A stretch of DNA of 64,000 nucleotides. Origin: Caprella mutica (lineage: Eukaryota > Arthropoda > Malacostraca > Amphipoda > Caprellidae). This document shows, one piece after another, positions 10,296-22,890 of this stretch (positions are counted from its first letter, which is position 1; every line of letters begins with the position of its first letter). Both the position numbers and the translations under genes were made by a program. The notes below the pieces were generated by a model, which saw only the letters and a list, made by a program, of their open reading frames with translations, was not told the DNA's origin and did no database searches. The stretch lies in contig CANNZV010002561.1 of the NCBI GenBank assembly GCA_947561585.1, forward strand, positions 1 to 64,000, given 5' to 3'.

Positions 10296-13038
10296 CTTAC
10301 ATATTTTATTTACCTCAAAGCTCAGGTATATAACTAGTAACACCTCACTGTTGTAAACAAGGTATAGTTTGTGTACTTAACAGAAAACTGCTATTATTGA
10401 AAATAGCCTAAATAATTATTATAGCACGTATAATTAATATTTCATAACATAACATATCTAAGACTTGATTTTGTAAGAGATTTAAACAAACACAATTTTT
10501 ATTATGCATTTCTATTTAGTACTGCACAAGACTTTACATAAGATAATAAATAGTGGAGGAAATTAATATTGAATTTGGTGTTTCTGTCTCCCTGTGAGTG
10601 ATGTACTTCTCTCTCACTGAAAGGTAGCAGTTATTATTACATGAGAATGTTATTAATGGAGCCTTGAGTGGAAATTAAATTAGGTAAACAATGTTCAACA
10701 AGATGCTGGGCTGCTACCAACTGACATTGATAGGCTGCTTTAATTTGAGCCGCACTTAAATGGAATGAAGACACTCAAACGTGGGCAGTGTTTTTCAAAT
10801 TAGGGTTTAGACATTTTGTGTACAAAGTCTTATGGATGTTTATCTTCTTATTTTCAGTTTACTATATTAGTTCCTTATATAACTTCACCAAATGTTTCCC
10901 TTCGAAATGAACGACGCCATTTCTTTTATATCTTGCTTACCTATATTCTGTGCTGGTCAAATTATATCCATAATGCGTTTTTAGTTATATAATGTAATAC
11001 AGAATATATTGTTTATATAATTAGATTAATATTTTGTTAGAGTATTGAATCAAACTATTTCGCAAATAAATGAATAATTATATAAATGTTTTTGCTCTTT
11101 ATATAGAAAAGGATTAAATGGTTAATATCTTATAAAATCTTTATATATGCTTGTTGGCCATAATACCAAATAGATATTAACATTAGGGCAGTGTCACACG
11201 AGCATTTTTGCACAACGTTTTTGACTCCGAGGAAATCATTCTTAAACCCATTTCATATTTATCCACGTTACGCGACGTTTTTGAAGCTTTGAGAACGCTC
11301 CAGAAACGTTCGTTTGCCATGACTCTTAGATCCATAAATATTTTTATTGGAAGAGTAATACGTCAAGCAAGTATTAATGGTTCCATTTTATGACTTTTGA
11401 ATTAATCTATTTATTCGAATGGGATCATATGCAATGATCAGGATTTACGAAGATAATTTTATTCGTAAATTCGATAATTTGAATAATCTTCTCATTGATG
11501 TACATAGTAATACATTCTGATGGTATTGCTATTAAATATCATGCAATATCCTGAATTTTAATGTATAATTGACTCGCTTTATTATGCTAATCGAGATGAT
11601 GAATATTCATTTTATTTAGTTGACATCAAGTATTATTTATATAAAGTAGTATTAATTCTTATTTTCCAACTGTCAAAACAATCTGTTATATAAATCTGTT
11701 AAATTAAAGAAAATAAATATTCTGATAACTTATACAATCATTTAAAATTGTTTCACGATTATTTTTAATTAAAGAAATAAATTGATGGCATAAGATTATT
11801 ATAAGGCTCCATGATATAATTTTCTATCACGAGTGTTAATAAACTTGTTTGATTTTCAAGCATTTCTTTGGGTTCAAACGGAAAAGATTTCCAGACCTCA
11901 GGAAATCTGAGGAGGGGGCAGAACTGATCTGGAATCAAAAGGATTGGATGAGAGAGTATTTATTTATTTATTTATTTCTATTTATTATCAACACTTTTCA
12001 AGAGAAGGAATTGAAAACTTTTTGCTGTGACCAATACTGTGATAAATTTAAAAGCGTAAATATTATTTCAATTAGAGACAGCATCTCAGTTATTTTTTAA
12101 CATACACATGTTTTTTTGATTTATTTTTTAAATTTTAACTTGTAAAATATAAAAATTGTATATTTATATCAGTTTAATTATGACCTGATTCAGTAATTAG
12201 ATCATAATAAGATAAGTAAGGCTGGCGGTCAACATTGTACAAGAAATTGTGCATTATAACATAGATCATCAGGCATTTTTGATTGGTCTGTGTTAACATC
12301 CAGTTTCCGAATACTGCGATGTTACACTATAGGTATATAGAGGGAGAACCAATAACTATGACAAAGTCAAGTAAATTTTTTAAAAATATATGAATTGTGT
12401 TGTATCTTCTTCAATTTACTCCTCGAGAGATACCTCATAAAAAAATCATGTTACAATTGACTGAAATTCCCACCTATCTTAAATGTACAGTAACAAATAT
12501 AACCAAAATATTGAAAAAATCATTCAGTCAAACCTAGAACTAACCACGCAGAAAATAGTATGGACTAAATATGCGGTTAAAGTCATGCATCTATAAGTAT
12601 TTTCCACCAAATATATTACAATACTGCATATCCCTCAAACGATAATCATAAAATATATTAGAATAATGCATATCCTTCAAGCGATAATCATCCAATATAT
12701 ACCAAATGCTGTTATAGATATCTTCATATTTCTATGGCGAATATTCCATTCTTTGCATATACCAGAGCTCAATTGCGAGCCTCTAGCTAAGCTGAAATAT
12801 ATTCCCTACTCGAACTAGGCAGTCGCTGAATATATTATAATTAATTATACGCAGCCTCCAGTCATGTCGAACAATTTTTTTGTTAGGTTAATTAGAAGCT
12901 GAAGCATTTGATATCCCCTCCATGCGATTGGGTGCAAAGCCTTAGTAGTGAATACCAGTTCGGTATTTTAGAGAGATTTATCATCACCATTTTGAGATAT
13001 ATAGAGCACCAGTAATTAAAGGAGGTTGCCAGGTATTT
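10296..13038. other. AT-rich intergenic DNA with minor repeat relics
   Basis: Mostly AT-rich and non-coding. At 11187-11330 a less AT-rich stretch starting CAGTGTCACACGAGC, with repeated ACGTTTTTG, could be one half of a short DNA element; no inverted partner was found. A TTTA simple repeat lies at about 11958-11980. Small frames at 11208 and 11849 match nothing recognisable. Confidence 0.5.
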
Positions 13039-13265
13039 AGTCTGATGAGATGACATTTTATCGACAGGATGTTTTGTAGACAGGACGTTTCGTCAAGGAA
13101 TTTTCGTAAAATGGATATTTCAATCATGAAGCGTACAGTACAACAAACTAGCGGATACAACTAACTACAGAACGGCCATTTATGTCGTAAGACAAAGACA
13201 AGTTTCATCGACGAAAGGATCTCCAATCGATGAAATTTCCTTTCGACGAAATGTGTGTACACCGT
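13039..13265. repeat. Degenerate inverted GACGAAA repeats around a dispersed sequence
   Basis: The left part (13050-13105) has GACATTTTATCGACAGG-like units. The right part (13200-13255) has inverted units such as TCGACGAAAGG and TCGACGAAATG. Between them, 13117-13175 contains AATCATGAAGCG and ACTAGCGGATACA, which recurs at 38174-38230. This looks like an old copy of the same repeat-ended element type; no clear target duplication was found. Confidence 0.55.
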
Positions 13266-14220
13266 AAGGGTACGTCACAGTACTCGGAAACTGAGTTTTA
13301 ACATGTCATGATAATGTAGTCAAAAACTTTAGGTTCGTTGTAAATGCTACCGCCCACTTTTCGAAAATATTAAGTACTGCTTTGATTCTTCATATCGATT
13401 CATCTGATTAACTCCAACACTAATCCCATCACATTTCCCGTCTTGCAATATTCTCTTCGTGTGGAAAGTTCCTCTCTTCAAAACGCAATATTGAGCCCAG
13501 TTTACAACCTACTCTCATTAATTATATCTCTGACCTGAACTAGCAAGTGGAAAACACAGTTATTTTTTGATGAAGAAAATTATTTACATCTGGCGTTCAT
13601 GAGCATAGTCTTACGATAACATTGCAAATTTTCAGCCAGCTAATGAAAATTTAATGGTGCACACAAATCTCAGTTAAAAGAGTTAGCCGTTTGTAATCTT
13701 TGAACATTAGCTTGAATTATAAATTCTGAAATGTGGAGCTACAGATAATATTTTTTGATAATATTATAATATTTCAAATTCTAATTCTAGCAAAAATATT
13801 CTAGCAAATTACTAATAATTTAATTTAATTATAAGATAATTATCTTAATTATCTTATTTTGGACCAAAAATTAAGCACCAAGTTTCATTAGTTACAACAC
13901 ACATTATCGTATAATATCATCTGAAATTTCTTCATTTTTCTATGGTTTTAGTTTTAACTAATAGTTTCAGATGTGTGCAGTATTGCTAGTATATTTAATT
14001 TCTGCAAATTTCATAGCCTAATCAAACCAAAATTATTACTATTTGTATCACTCAAACTAATTTTTGAATATCAATTATTCATGTCAGATTAATTCTGTTA
14101 TTCAGTATACTGACTTTTTTCTCCTACCTTATAAATAGCTACCTAATAACCTACCTTCTAAATATCTGTAAATAATGTTCAATATATATTATATACACAT
14201 TATAAATATAATTCAAAATA
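13266..14220. other. AT-rich intergenic DNA
   Basis: No gene or clear repeat seen. Confidence 0.55.
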
Positions 14221-14224
14221 AAGC

Positions 14225-14281
14225 TTTTCGTGGACGAAATGTCCGTGGACGAATTGTCCGTGGACGAATTGTCCGTGCACG
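14225..14281. repeat. Short tandem array GTGGACGAAATGTCC
   Basis: Three to four units of a 15-bp motif, GTGGACGAATTGTCC and variants, followed by GTGCACGG. The motif resembles the inverted GACGAAA units at 13050-13255 and may derive from the same kind of element. Confidence 0.75.
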
Positions 14282-14285
14282 GTTA

Positions 14286-14941
14286 TATGTATAATCTAAT
14301 AATAGAAATGAAGAGGCCCATAAATGTAATAACAATAATGTTAAAACACACATTGTTGTTAATATGATGAATGATGGCATAGTCATTGGGACGAGTATAT
14401 GCTACTTATAATCGTAAATTATATCATAAATATGATTAATTAATATAAACCGAGGCAGTGAAATATCTTATCTGTAAACACGAGAACGGTTGTATATTGT
14501 CTGTATTTTCATCATTGCTTTATTATTTATTTAAATTAGTTAATTACTAATATATGTATTTTTCTAATATGAGTGATATTTCCTAAAAGAAAACAATGCA
14601 AGCCTCCAAACCAATTTCTCTTCCTAAACATTAATGAATTCCATTCCATCATCATAACCACGATTGAATTGATGGAATTATTGTGGTTAATTAATTTATA
14701 CTCTGCTTGAATGTAAAATCTCTGGTAAATACTCATTTTAATTCCAATACAAAATTAAGCCTCTGTTACATTTCTATGTTTGATAAGCCTTATTGAATTT
14801 CTCAGTATAATTCAAATTAGATGAATATAATTTAAGACTAAAAGTAATCAGAATTGGTTCACAATGCGGTGAGAATTTTTTTATACATATTTTGAAAATA
14901 CAGAAAATAAATGTCAGAAGGGTGAAGTAATAATCTAATAT
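14286..14941. other. AT-rich intergenic DNA
   Basis: Nothing recognised; the minus-strand 66-aa frame at 14536-14736 has no family signature. Confidence 0.5.
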
Positions 14942-15043
14942 TTGTGAAATTGGGTGTTTTAATTGTTCGAACGAACGATTGATCGAATGAACAGTTACTC
15001 GAAGGTTAGGTTAGTTTGGTCAGGGGGGATATGTGGGATGATA

Positions 15044-16184
15044 TACAGGGTGGCGCAAAAAAAAAGGAAACCCATATTCAAATTAGTTTATTCTACAAAC
15101 TATCAAACCTAGAAATTTTCTAAACACACTGTTTTATTCTGCATCTATCGTAATAATTTGTTAAGAGCTACAACAAAAATTAAACATCCTGCAGCGAATT
15201 AAAATAAGGTAAATAAAAAGGACTTGCGCGGGGGCGAAATATAAATAAAATCACAATAGGTATAATTCATTTCATATGGATGTAAAAACATTAAATTGTA
15301 TTGTTTTCTGTAACAAATAAAAGACAATTAAAATCTTAATAATCATATGAAAATTTATGTTTTATATAAAATTGATATCTTTAATAAAAATCAGTTCGCC
15401 GTTAATTTGTATCTCCTATTCGAAACCCTCAAAATGCAGCTTTCAAAAGAACAGAGTTTTTGTTATGACAAGTTATTTAAGCACTGCCTCATTTTAAACA
15501 TAGCTTTCAGGAAAGATTTTTACCAACTATAAAACTATATTGACTTATATTAATAAGCTTAAAACCGAAGAAAAACTAAAGAATTTTGAACAAAAAGCGT
15601 TATGGTCGCTGGAGAATAGAACGAACGCATGAAAACATTAATCTTATTCATGAACTATTTATTGAGAATCCAAAAATGTGTCCAAAAAGACACATTTCAC
15701 CGAATTGTAAAGCACGATTTAAAATATCATCCTTTTAAGATGCATGTAAGGCTTGAACTCTTAGAACTGATTTACCGCACAGTCTAAATTTTTCAAGGTG
15801 ACTTCTGCAAAGAATTGCTCGTTTTGGAGTAGACATCGTGATTGGTAATGAAGAAGTATTTAATTGAATGAAAGAGTCAATAAACCAAACGCTAATTGAA
15901 TGAAAAATAGGATTTAAAAAGAAATCTATTACCATATGGAACAAAATTATACCTATTCTGAAGTCTTTTTGTGTTTTTCGTCCTCGTACAAGCCCTTTTT
16001 ATTTATATTTTTTCAATTCCTTGCAGGATGTTTAATTTTAGTCGAACGTTCAACAGATTTTCATGAAAGATGCAAAAAAAAACGATATGAATAAAACTGT
16101 GTTTTCAGAAAATTTCTAGCTTCGATAGATTGTAAAATAAACTAGTTTGAAAATGGGTTTCTTTTTTTTTTGCGCCACCCTGTA
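15044..16184. mobile_element. Non-autonomous mariner-like element with long terminal inverted repeats
   Basis: CAGGGTGGCGCAAAAAAAAA at the left (from 15046) and its complement at the right (to 16182) are flanked by TA on both sides. The inverted repeats can be followed for about 200 bp with mismatches and small gaps. The interior keeps only a decayed N-terminal piece of transposase and no catalytic DDE/D core, so the copy depends on another element for movement. It sits inside the TTCGAACGAAC repeat-ended element. Confidence 0.85.
15430..15800 (+). pseudogene. Decayed N-terminal (DNA-binding) part of mariner-like transposase
   Basis: Several frames carry pieces typical of the helix-turn-helix half of insect mariner transposases. 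The start MQLSKEQ is near 15434. RTHENINLIHELFIENP is near 15620-15680. HRIVKHDLKYHPFKMHV is near 15700-15750. Stops and frameshifts separate them. The catalytic domain is missing. In the family this half binds the terminal inverted repeats; here it cannot make a working protein. Confidence 0.6.
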
Positions 16185-16384
16185 GAGGTGATGTCAATCT
16201 TTTTTTTGTTAGGATAGTGACAAAATGTATACTTTAAAAGTTGTAAGAAGCTTACTCCACACCAGGAGTATGAACAATTTAATTACCCAATTGATCATTC
16301 GACCAATAGTTCGTTCGAGCAATTGTTTCTCGAGCAGCCGTGTATTGAGCAATTTCTTCATTCAAGCAATTTTTTTTGTGTAAT

Positions 16385-18960
16385 TTACCTAGATATGATA
16401 GATTCTTTACAATATTGTCTAACCGTCTCTATCAATTCAAAAACATTTGCAGCATAAGATGGTAGCTTTGTAGGTGACCATGAAAAATGGACGAAAATAT
16501 TTTATGCAGTCTAAGACATCATATTTCAGATATGAGATACCGAGTTCTGTCCCGAGAAAAACAATTTTAAAGAACAAAGCAAAATTCATCGACTATGTGA
16601 CAAGTAAAATATAGTGAGAGACATTGTATATCCATCTTCCTGACTTACTTCTATAACATCTATTGCTAAAATCTCACTGCAACGTCTAGTAATTAAACAT
16701 GTCACATCTCATTCCGGTTATAAATTGAACACAAAATCAACACTGCTTCCAATTTTTCTTTTTGATAGAAAATACAACATATTTTCAAATAATTCATTTG
16801 ACAATTCTATGACACCTGTTTAAATATTTTTTAGTGCATAGATTATAAATGAAAATATCTATCCTAGAAATATTGATAATTTTCAAAGAATGAGCTGTTG
16901 AACAATATTTTGAATTTTTTAACAAAAGTCTATTAATGATGGTGTTCTGCTTGAGAGAACAGTTAGTTCTGAACTAACCGAGTTGAAACAATTTTCAGAC
17001 CACTGATCGATGCTCGGTCTCTTTTTCTGGTCCATGCATCAGAATATAGCAAAGAGGGACTCGCTTCAGTGACTTCCTATTTTCTTACTTACATCTTTTT
17101 TACTGATTATTAGCTTCAATATATTGACTGAGAATAATTGAAACTAATAGTTGAAAGATTGGTGAGCAATGTTTAATAACATTTCAGATAAACTGAAGTC
17201 GAATTGGCTTTCAAAAATATGATAAAAATTGAAAAATGTCAGTTGTAAATAGAAATAATAACCACAGTTTAAATTAATTTTGCTTCATTTTTCAAAGTAC
17301 CTTTTAAAATGATATTGTACAAAAAAAATGTCTTCATCGAAACATCAATTTATCTTCTCCTTACTTGTATTAAAGATCAAAATTTCCTTCATTCAGATAT
17401 GTAATGTAATTATTATATTCGTGTTTTCATCCTATTTGTGTAATGTCCAAGAACAATAACAGATATTATACCAATTACCTTTATGACCAAATTTCATGTC
17501 TTAATAAGTCACCATTACTCCTCTTCATTCAAACACGAGGGAGATATTCTATAAGCAATTGAGCAGATGTCATCAAAGAGAAGCTTATTCTTGAGATGAC
17601 TGAGAGAGCGTCAGATGGTCCTCATTAGTCTCGGGCACTGATAAGTATAGAGAGATGAAAAGTGAGAGGGGAGATGGATGACCAATAATGAGAGGTATGT
17701 TGGAAGCTAAATGATGAGGCCAGGTGATAGAAGATGGCGAAAAGGTACATGATGAATAGTTAATTAAATTCCAGGAGATAATCTTTACATGGTTACTGAT
17801 TACATTTGGATTATGATATAAAGAGAAACTATTGTGGAAGGATTGGGGGAGAAACAGGTATGCAATATCAAGTTTACAAATGGTAAACTCATCAGCATGC
17901 AGATATGAATATATATTATTGAATTTGTTATGTATAGTAGAATACCAATTAAAACAAGCTAGAATCTTTGAAAATATTGTTTTTACTAGATTGGCTGAAA
18001 AACTCTCAAGTAATGAAGAAAATGAACTTACTTACGAATAATTTAATGTAAGATTGAAAATTACTTTAAAGTTCATCTATTCATATATTGAACCTAAAAT
18101 TTAAATTGTTGAAACATGAGGAGTAGCTCTGCCTAAGCAGATTTTTAGTCTATTGATATTGAATTAACCATATCATAATTTCAATTATTGTGCACAGCTA
18201 CCAATGCAACTAATGCAATTCCAGAATATTCTAATATAACTACACAATAATAATATTATACTATCCATTCCACACTGTGAAGTATAGTGAACTGTGACAA
18301 TTGAACCACAAGCTCTTCAAATTTGAATACTCCCATTGAATTTCATTCAGCATTCACACTCTGAGAGACATTTCTCACTGCTTTTCCACCATGGAGCAGC
18401 ATAAATAGATTCTTAAATCTCTGAGAGGATATTCCCTGCATTTTACATTCGCAGATGGAATTGTATTATATTTGCATAAGTTTTGGGGAATGGTTGATGG
18501 AAAGCGGCACTACCACCAAAAATAATACACAATATTTTAGATATTCTTTCTATTAAAGGAAAAATAGTCATATTGTGTTGATTTGAATCACAAGAGATTT
18601 TATTTTATTTCAACATACAGAAGTTTTACATATGTTTATGAGTTTCTTTTGTTATTTTCATACAAAAAGTTTGATATTCAGAATTGAATTGTAAAGAATG
18701 TATCCAAGCAATATATGTAGATTGAAAAAATCTAATTACTATAGTTATAGAAAATTCTAAATTATGTAATTAAATTCGCTAAAGTTCTATCTATCCGTGG
18801 GTAAAAAATCAATTAGACGATAGATCAGTTACTCAAAAATGTTAGATAAATCCTTTATCCTCTTTATTCCCCTCTAATAAACTTTTGAACATTATCTGAT
18901 CTCAATAATTAAATATAAATAATTAAATATAAATAAATATATATGTACATATATTATATA
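16385..18960. other. AT-rich intergenic DNA
   Basis: No gene recognised. A purine-rich, less AT-biased stretch at about 17520-17770 has no readable protein. The 69-aa frame at 17832-18041 lacks family features and good context. Confidence 0.5.
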
Positions 18961-19080
18961 ATCAATCCAGTTCGACTTGGCGTTTTCTCAATACACCGAG
19001 GTAGCTATGATTCACGGGACGATGTTGTCCCAATATTGGCCCAAAAAACATTGCTACCGGGGCAGTGAATAAATTATGTC
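18961..19080. repeat. Possible MITE relic with GCTACCGGGGCAGTG end
   Basis: The block contains GTTGTCCCAATATTGG and ends in ATTGCTACCGGGGCAGTG. A similar end, TTGCTACCTGGGATAGTG, closes the AATATTG-rich block at 34370-34635. The two may be members of one short interspersed family. Confidence 0.4.
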
Positions 19081-19399
19081 AGTTCAGCTTTCGCATAACA
19101 TATTTTCTTCAATTTCTAACATATTCATATAAATATCACACTATATTCAAACAGTGTCATAGAGAAATAAATTGTTGAAATAATGATGAGAAATAAAACT
19201 TAATTTTATAAAATAAAATCAAAAGTCTACAGAGATTACTCTCATCATCTTAACGATGGATAATTTGCGACAATAAAGTGCATTGCACAGAAACACTTTA
19301 AAACTCTTCAAACAAATAAGTATATCAAATTATCGTTTTTGGATTCAAATTTTTCATTGTGGAAGCAAAGCTATAATACGATAACCATGAAACAACTGG

Positions 19400-20304
19400 A
19401 TTTGACACTGTTCAATAATTTTATTTGACAATATTCAATAATTTGATTTGACAATATTCAATAAATTGATTTGACAATGTTCAATAATTTTATTTGACAA
19501 TGTTCAATAATTTGATTTGACAATGTTCAATAATTTTATTTGACAATGTTCAATAATTTTATTTGACAATGTTCAATAATTTGATTTGACAATGTTCAAT
19601 AATTTTATTTGACAATGTTAAATAAGTTGATTTGACAATGTTCAATAATTTTATTTGACAATATTCAATAAATTGATTTGACAATGTTCAATAAGTTGAT
19701 TTGTCAATGTTCAATAATTTGATTTTAAAATATTCAATTATTTGATTTTAAGATATTCAATTATTTGATTTTAAAATATTCAATTATTTGATTTTAAAAT
19801 ATTCAATTATTTGATTTGACAATGTTGAATAAGTCGATTTGACAATACTCAATAATTTGATTTGACAATGTTCAATAATTTGATATGACAATGTTCAATA
19901 ATTTGATTTGATAATGTTCAATAATTTGTTTTGACAATGTTCAATAATAGATTTGACAATGTTCAATAATTTGATTTGACAAAGTTCAATAAGTTGTTTT
20001 GAGAAAGTTCAATAATTTAATTTGACACTGTTCAATGATTTGATTTGACAATATTCAATATGTTGATTTGACAATATTCAATAATTTGATTGACAATGTT
20101 CAATAATTTGGTTTGACAATATTCAATAATTCGATTTGACACTGTTCAATAAGTTGATTTGACGATGTTCAATAATTTGATTTGACAATATTCAGTAAGT
20201 TGGTTTGACAATATTCAATAAGTTGATTTGACAATGTTCAACAATTTGATTTGACAATATTCATTAAATTTATTTGACAATGTTCAATAAGTTGATTTGA
20301 AAAT
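19400..20304. repeat. 23-bp satellite TTGACAATGTTCAATAATTTGA
   Basis: About 40 units of a 22-23-bp repeat with core TTGACAATGTTCAATAA run head to tail, with variants such as TTTTAAAATATTCAATTAT at 19715-19815. The core is an imperfect palindrome (TTGA...TCAA). The array is interrupted by the element at 20308-21191 and resumes at 21194-21265, which dates that insertion after the array. Confidence 0.9.
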
Positions 20305-20307
20305 GAC

Positions 20308-21191
20308 GGTGTGCGGAAAATTGCCAGGCGGAAAACTACCGAAGCGGAAAACTGCCAGGCGGAAAACTGCCAGTCTGGCTGGGGGTTATTTATGTTTTTT
20401 TTTCTGTCTTTTCTGAATTATTATTTAGTTGTTAATACATTCTAGGAACATTTAAATTTTATAAAAAAAAACCGCGTTAGCTTTTCGTTCAAGTGAGCTT
20501 TTCGTTAAATAAACTTATATGCATGTTCAATGTTCATTACATTAACATTCTTATTCTCTATATCATTAAGCCTTCATTCTTACAATTTTCATTTATATGT
20601 AAAAAGTATTATTAATTAATATGCAATCCAATTCTATCGATTGAAATTGTCAGAGAATTAGGTATGTAATGCCAGTTTAATAATCATAGATGTTGGGTTG
20701 CAAATTCTAAATATTTCGCAAACATCGATCTAAGTTAATTTATAATGAGTACAAGCGAATATTAGGCTTGAACGCTTGTTCAATTCTCGAATTATTAATA
20801 CAAAAAAAATATTTAGACACTAAACTCGTTATGAACTGATAATGCAAAGATGCATTGTGTAAACAAAGAAAGATTACACTGTCCCATACAATCAGTTCCG
20901 TTTCTTCTCTTAGTATCTTCTAAAAAAGGTTTCAGTTCTTAAGTTCTACATTGTATTCGATTTATTTCTTTAATATTTATATAATAAAATATTGCACATA
21001 GTTCTCAAATAATTTTGTCTACATTTAACTATTATTTTTGTTTTGTATACTAGGTAAAAATGAAATGCCTTAACTCCTTACCAAAGGGCGAAGGTCATTT
21101 ATTTTATAAATTAAATGTTATTAGTGACTGAAGTCATTAAATTGCCAATAAGTGACTGGCAGTTTTCCGCTTCGGCAGTTTTCCGTGTACC
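20308..21191. mobile_element. Fold-back-like element with GCGGAAAACTGCCAG end repeats, inserted in the satellite
   Basis: The left end (20308-20373) starts GGTGTGCGGAAAATTGCC and has four units of GCGGAAAACTGCCAG. The right end (21157-21191) has the inverted units CTGGCAGTTTTCCGCTTCGG and closes GTGTACC. The flanks are satellite repeat on both sides. The target duplication is ambiguous because the flanks are themselves repeats (ATTTGAAAATG against ATTTGACAATG). The interior has AT-rich DNA with paired AGCTTTTCGTT phrases near 20480-20505 and no transposase. Confidence 0.75.
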
Positions 21192-21193
21192 AA

Positions 21194-21265
21194 TTTGACA
21201 ATGTTCAATAAATTTATTCGACAAAGTTCAATAATTTGAATAGACAATATTCAGTAAGCTGGTTT
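21194..21265. repeat. Remainder of the 23-bp satellite
   Basis: Three degenerate TTGACAATGTTCAATAA-type units continue the array after the inserted element. Confidence 0.8.
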
Positions 21266-22429
21266 GAGTAAGTGCGACGGATGTACAAACATATTGTATT
21301 GATTGTATTAATATAATTATTATTTTTCCATGTAGTGTGCAACATATATTTTTAAATTATAGATTCAAATTGATACTGAAATATTAATGTAATACACTGT
21401 GTACTCAGTTCGCTTTTTCATTCGAAAGTAAAAATCTGGTCATGAATTTAGAATTATTAAGCAAAAATAATATTGACATTTCATTCCAACTAATTAAAAT
21501 ACTATATTTTTTAATACAATTAAGATTTCTTATTATTACATTATTTTTTCCGATACATTAGTTAATTTGTATATTCCGTGTGATCAAATAAAATATCATA
21601 AATCTGTTTTTTCAAATGTTAGAATGTGTTGAGAAATAGGGTTTCTTTAAATTGCGGTAAGATCCTGAAATCAGAAACCCTTTCAATATGGATAATCTTA
21701 GAGGAGATTCGAATTAATCTGTAAATTTAACTAATTTCAATTGATATCAGGAGAATTTTATATTGTGAGAATGTTATTTGAAAAGAGAATTTAAACTTAA
21801 ACTATTAATCAACATCGGCAGTACATTCTGTACCGATATGTTAAAATAATTATTCATCTGAACCTTCTAATTTGTATTTTATGGGTCACTTATAAATCAT
21901 ATCCAAACTGATTTAATCTAACAATCAATTTTGCTACGAAATTTCAACAACTGATGCTCATTCCATTCACCTTACATATCATATTAATCTTTAATTTGTA
22001 TTTATGATATTTAAGATTATTATTCAATTAGGTCTCGCCAAAGTAAGACATTATAAGAAGGTGTTTTCTTTAATTGTGATTTTAAGCTTTCTTGTTGTTC
22101 TTGGACTACAAGTAGGTATAACATTATGCAAAAGAATATATTCTGATTTCGTGAATTAACATATAAAAATTAAATAAATTAACAAGTATTTTGTCTGAAC
22201 AAATATGTTTACTTTTCATCATTTTGGTAAAATATATGCATACCAAACAAAATTATAAAATAATACTTTTACAATATAAAACTAGATTTAAATAATAGAA
22301 ACTCAACATTTATTAAATAAATGCGATTTAGTCAACATTTCTTGGAATAGGTAGTGAATGACATAATTGGACATATGCAAAAAGTATTGTTATTATATTC
22401 ATAATTGTCCCTTTAATTGGCTTGCATTA
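21266..22429. other. AT-rich intergenic DNA
   Basis: No gene or repeat recognised. Confidence 0.55.
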
Positions 22430-22810
22430 CTTAGTTCAGTCAAACATTTCCTGTAACTCTTGACCAGGAAGGTCCTGGCAATATAGATTACCAAAACATT
22501 TTTTTACTCTCACATGCCAATAGTCTATAATTGGTGTTGGTTTGTTTTTCATTTTGCTCTATGTGTTTAAAACATGAATTCTCTCACCGTCAATCATCAG
22601 GAAATCCCATTTTCACAGACTATTGACTGTCATTGTCCAAAATCTCCCTTATTTGGCTCCATTGATTCTTCGGTCGATTTCTTCTATTGTTCCTATCCTC
22701 CGTCTTAAATATCATCCCCACCATAATGCTTCCTCCATCTTGTTTCACAGTAGGGATGGTGTTATCATATCTGATGCAGTTACGTTTTGAATGCAGCGAT
22801 TGTTGCAATC
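22430..22810 (-). pseudogene. Tc1-like transposase relic
   Basis: On the minus strand, NTIPTVKQDGGSIMVGM (near 22700-22755) matches the well-conserved Tc1 core block that normally reads NTIPTVKHGGGS(V/I)MVWG. Further weak matches follow in shifted frames with stops (NQWSQIREIL, then MGFPDD). The catalytic block around the last acidic residue is not readable. The longest open piece is 22620-22808. This is an old, non-functional copy, and no terminal repeats were identified. Confidence 0.65.
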
Positions 22811-22836
22811 ATCACTCAGCCATCATCGCCAAGCAA
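22789..22836. repeat. Inverted copy of the GCGATGATTGCAAAAATCGC unit
   Basis: ATGCAGCGATTGTTGCAATC followed by ATCACTCAGC is the reverse complement form of the GCTGAGCGATGATTGC / AATCGCTGCGTGC unit found four times at 22891-23415. Confidence 0.6.
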
Positions 22837-22890
22837 TAGGAATACATTGAAATAGTGCTCAGCGATAATCACTCGTTGCAAAACAGTCTA

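Larger units (their letters stand above)
14942..16384. mobile_element. Repeat-ended element (TTCGAACGAAC motif) carrying a nested mariner
   Basis: The left end (14955-15000) has units like AATTGTTCGAACGAACGATT. The right end (16285-16370) has the inverted type, such as CAATAGTTCGTTCGAGCAATTG. The outer flanks are TTGTGAAAT (14942-14950) and TTGTGTAAT (16376-16384), matching at 8 of 9 bases, so a slightly mutated target duplication is likely. Without the nested mariner the element would be under 300 bp. It is placed with the other fold-back-like elements because of its inverted short-repeat ends and 9-bp spacing. Confidence 0.55.

Noticed and set aside
11208..11393. 61-aa frame in a less AT-rich stretch
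   Set aside because: It overlaps a probable DNA-element end (CAGTGTCACACGAGC) and has no family features.
13052..14281. A single 1.2-kb repeat-ended element between the GACGAAA arrays
   Set aside because: Motifs are only loosely similar and no 9-bp duplication was found; kept as two separate repeats.
19400..20304. CRISPR-like regularity of short repeats
   Set aside because: Units are contiguous 22-23-bp satellite copies without unique spacers, in a eukaryotic context.
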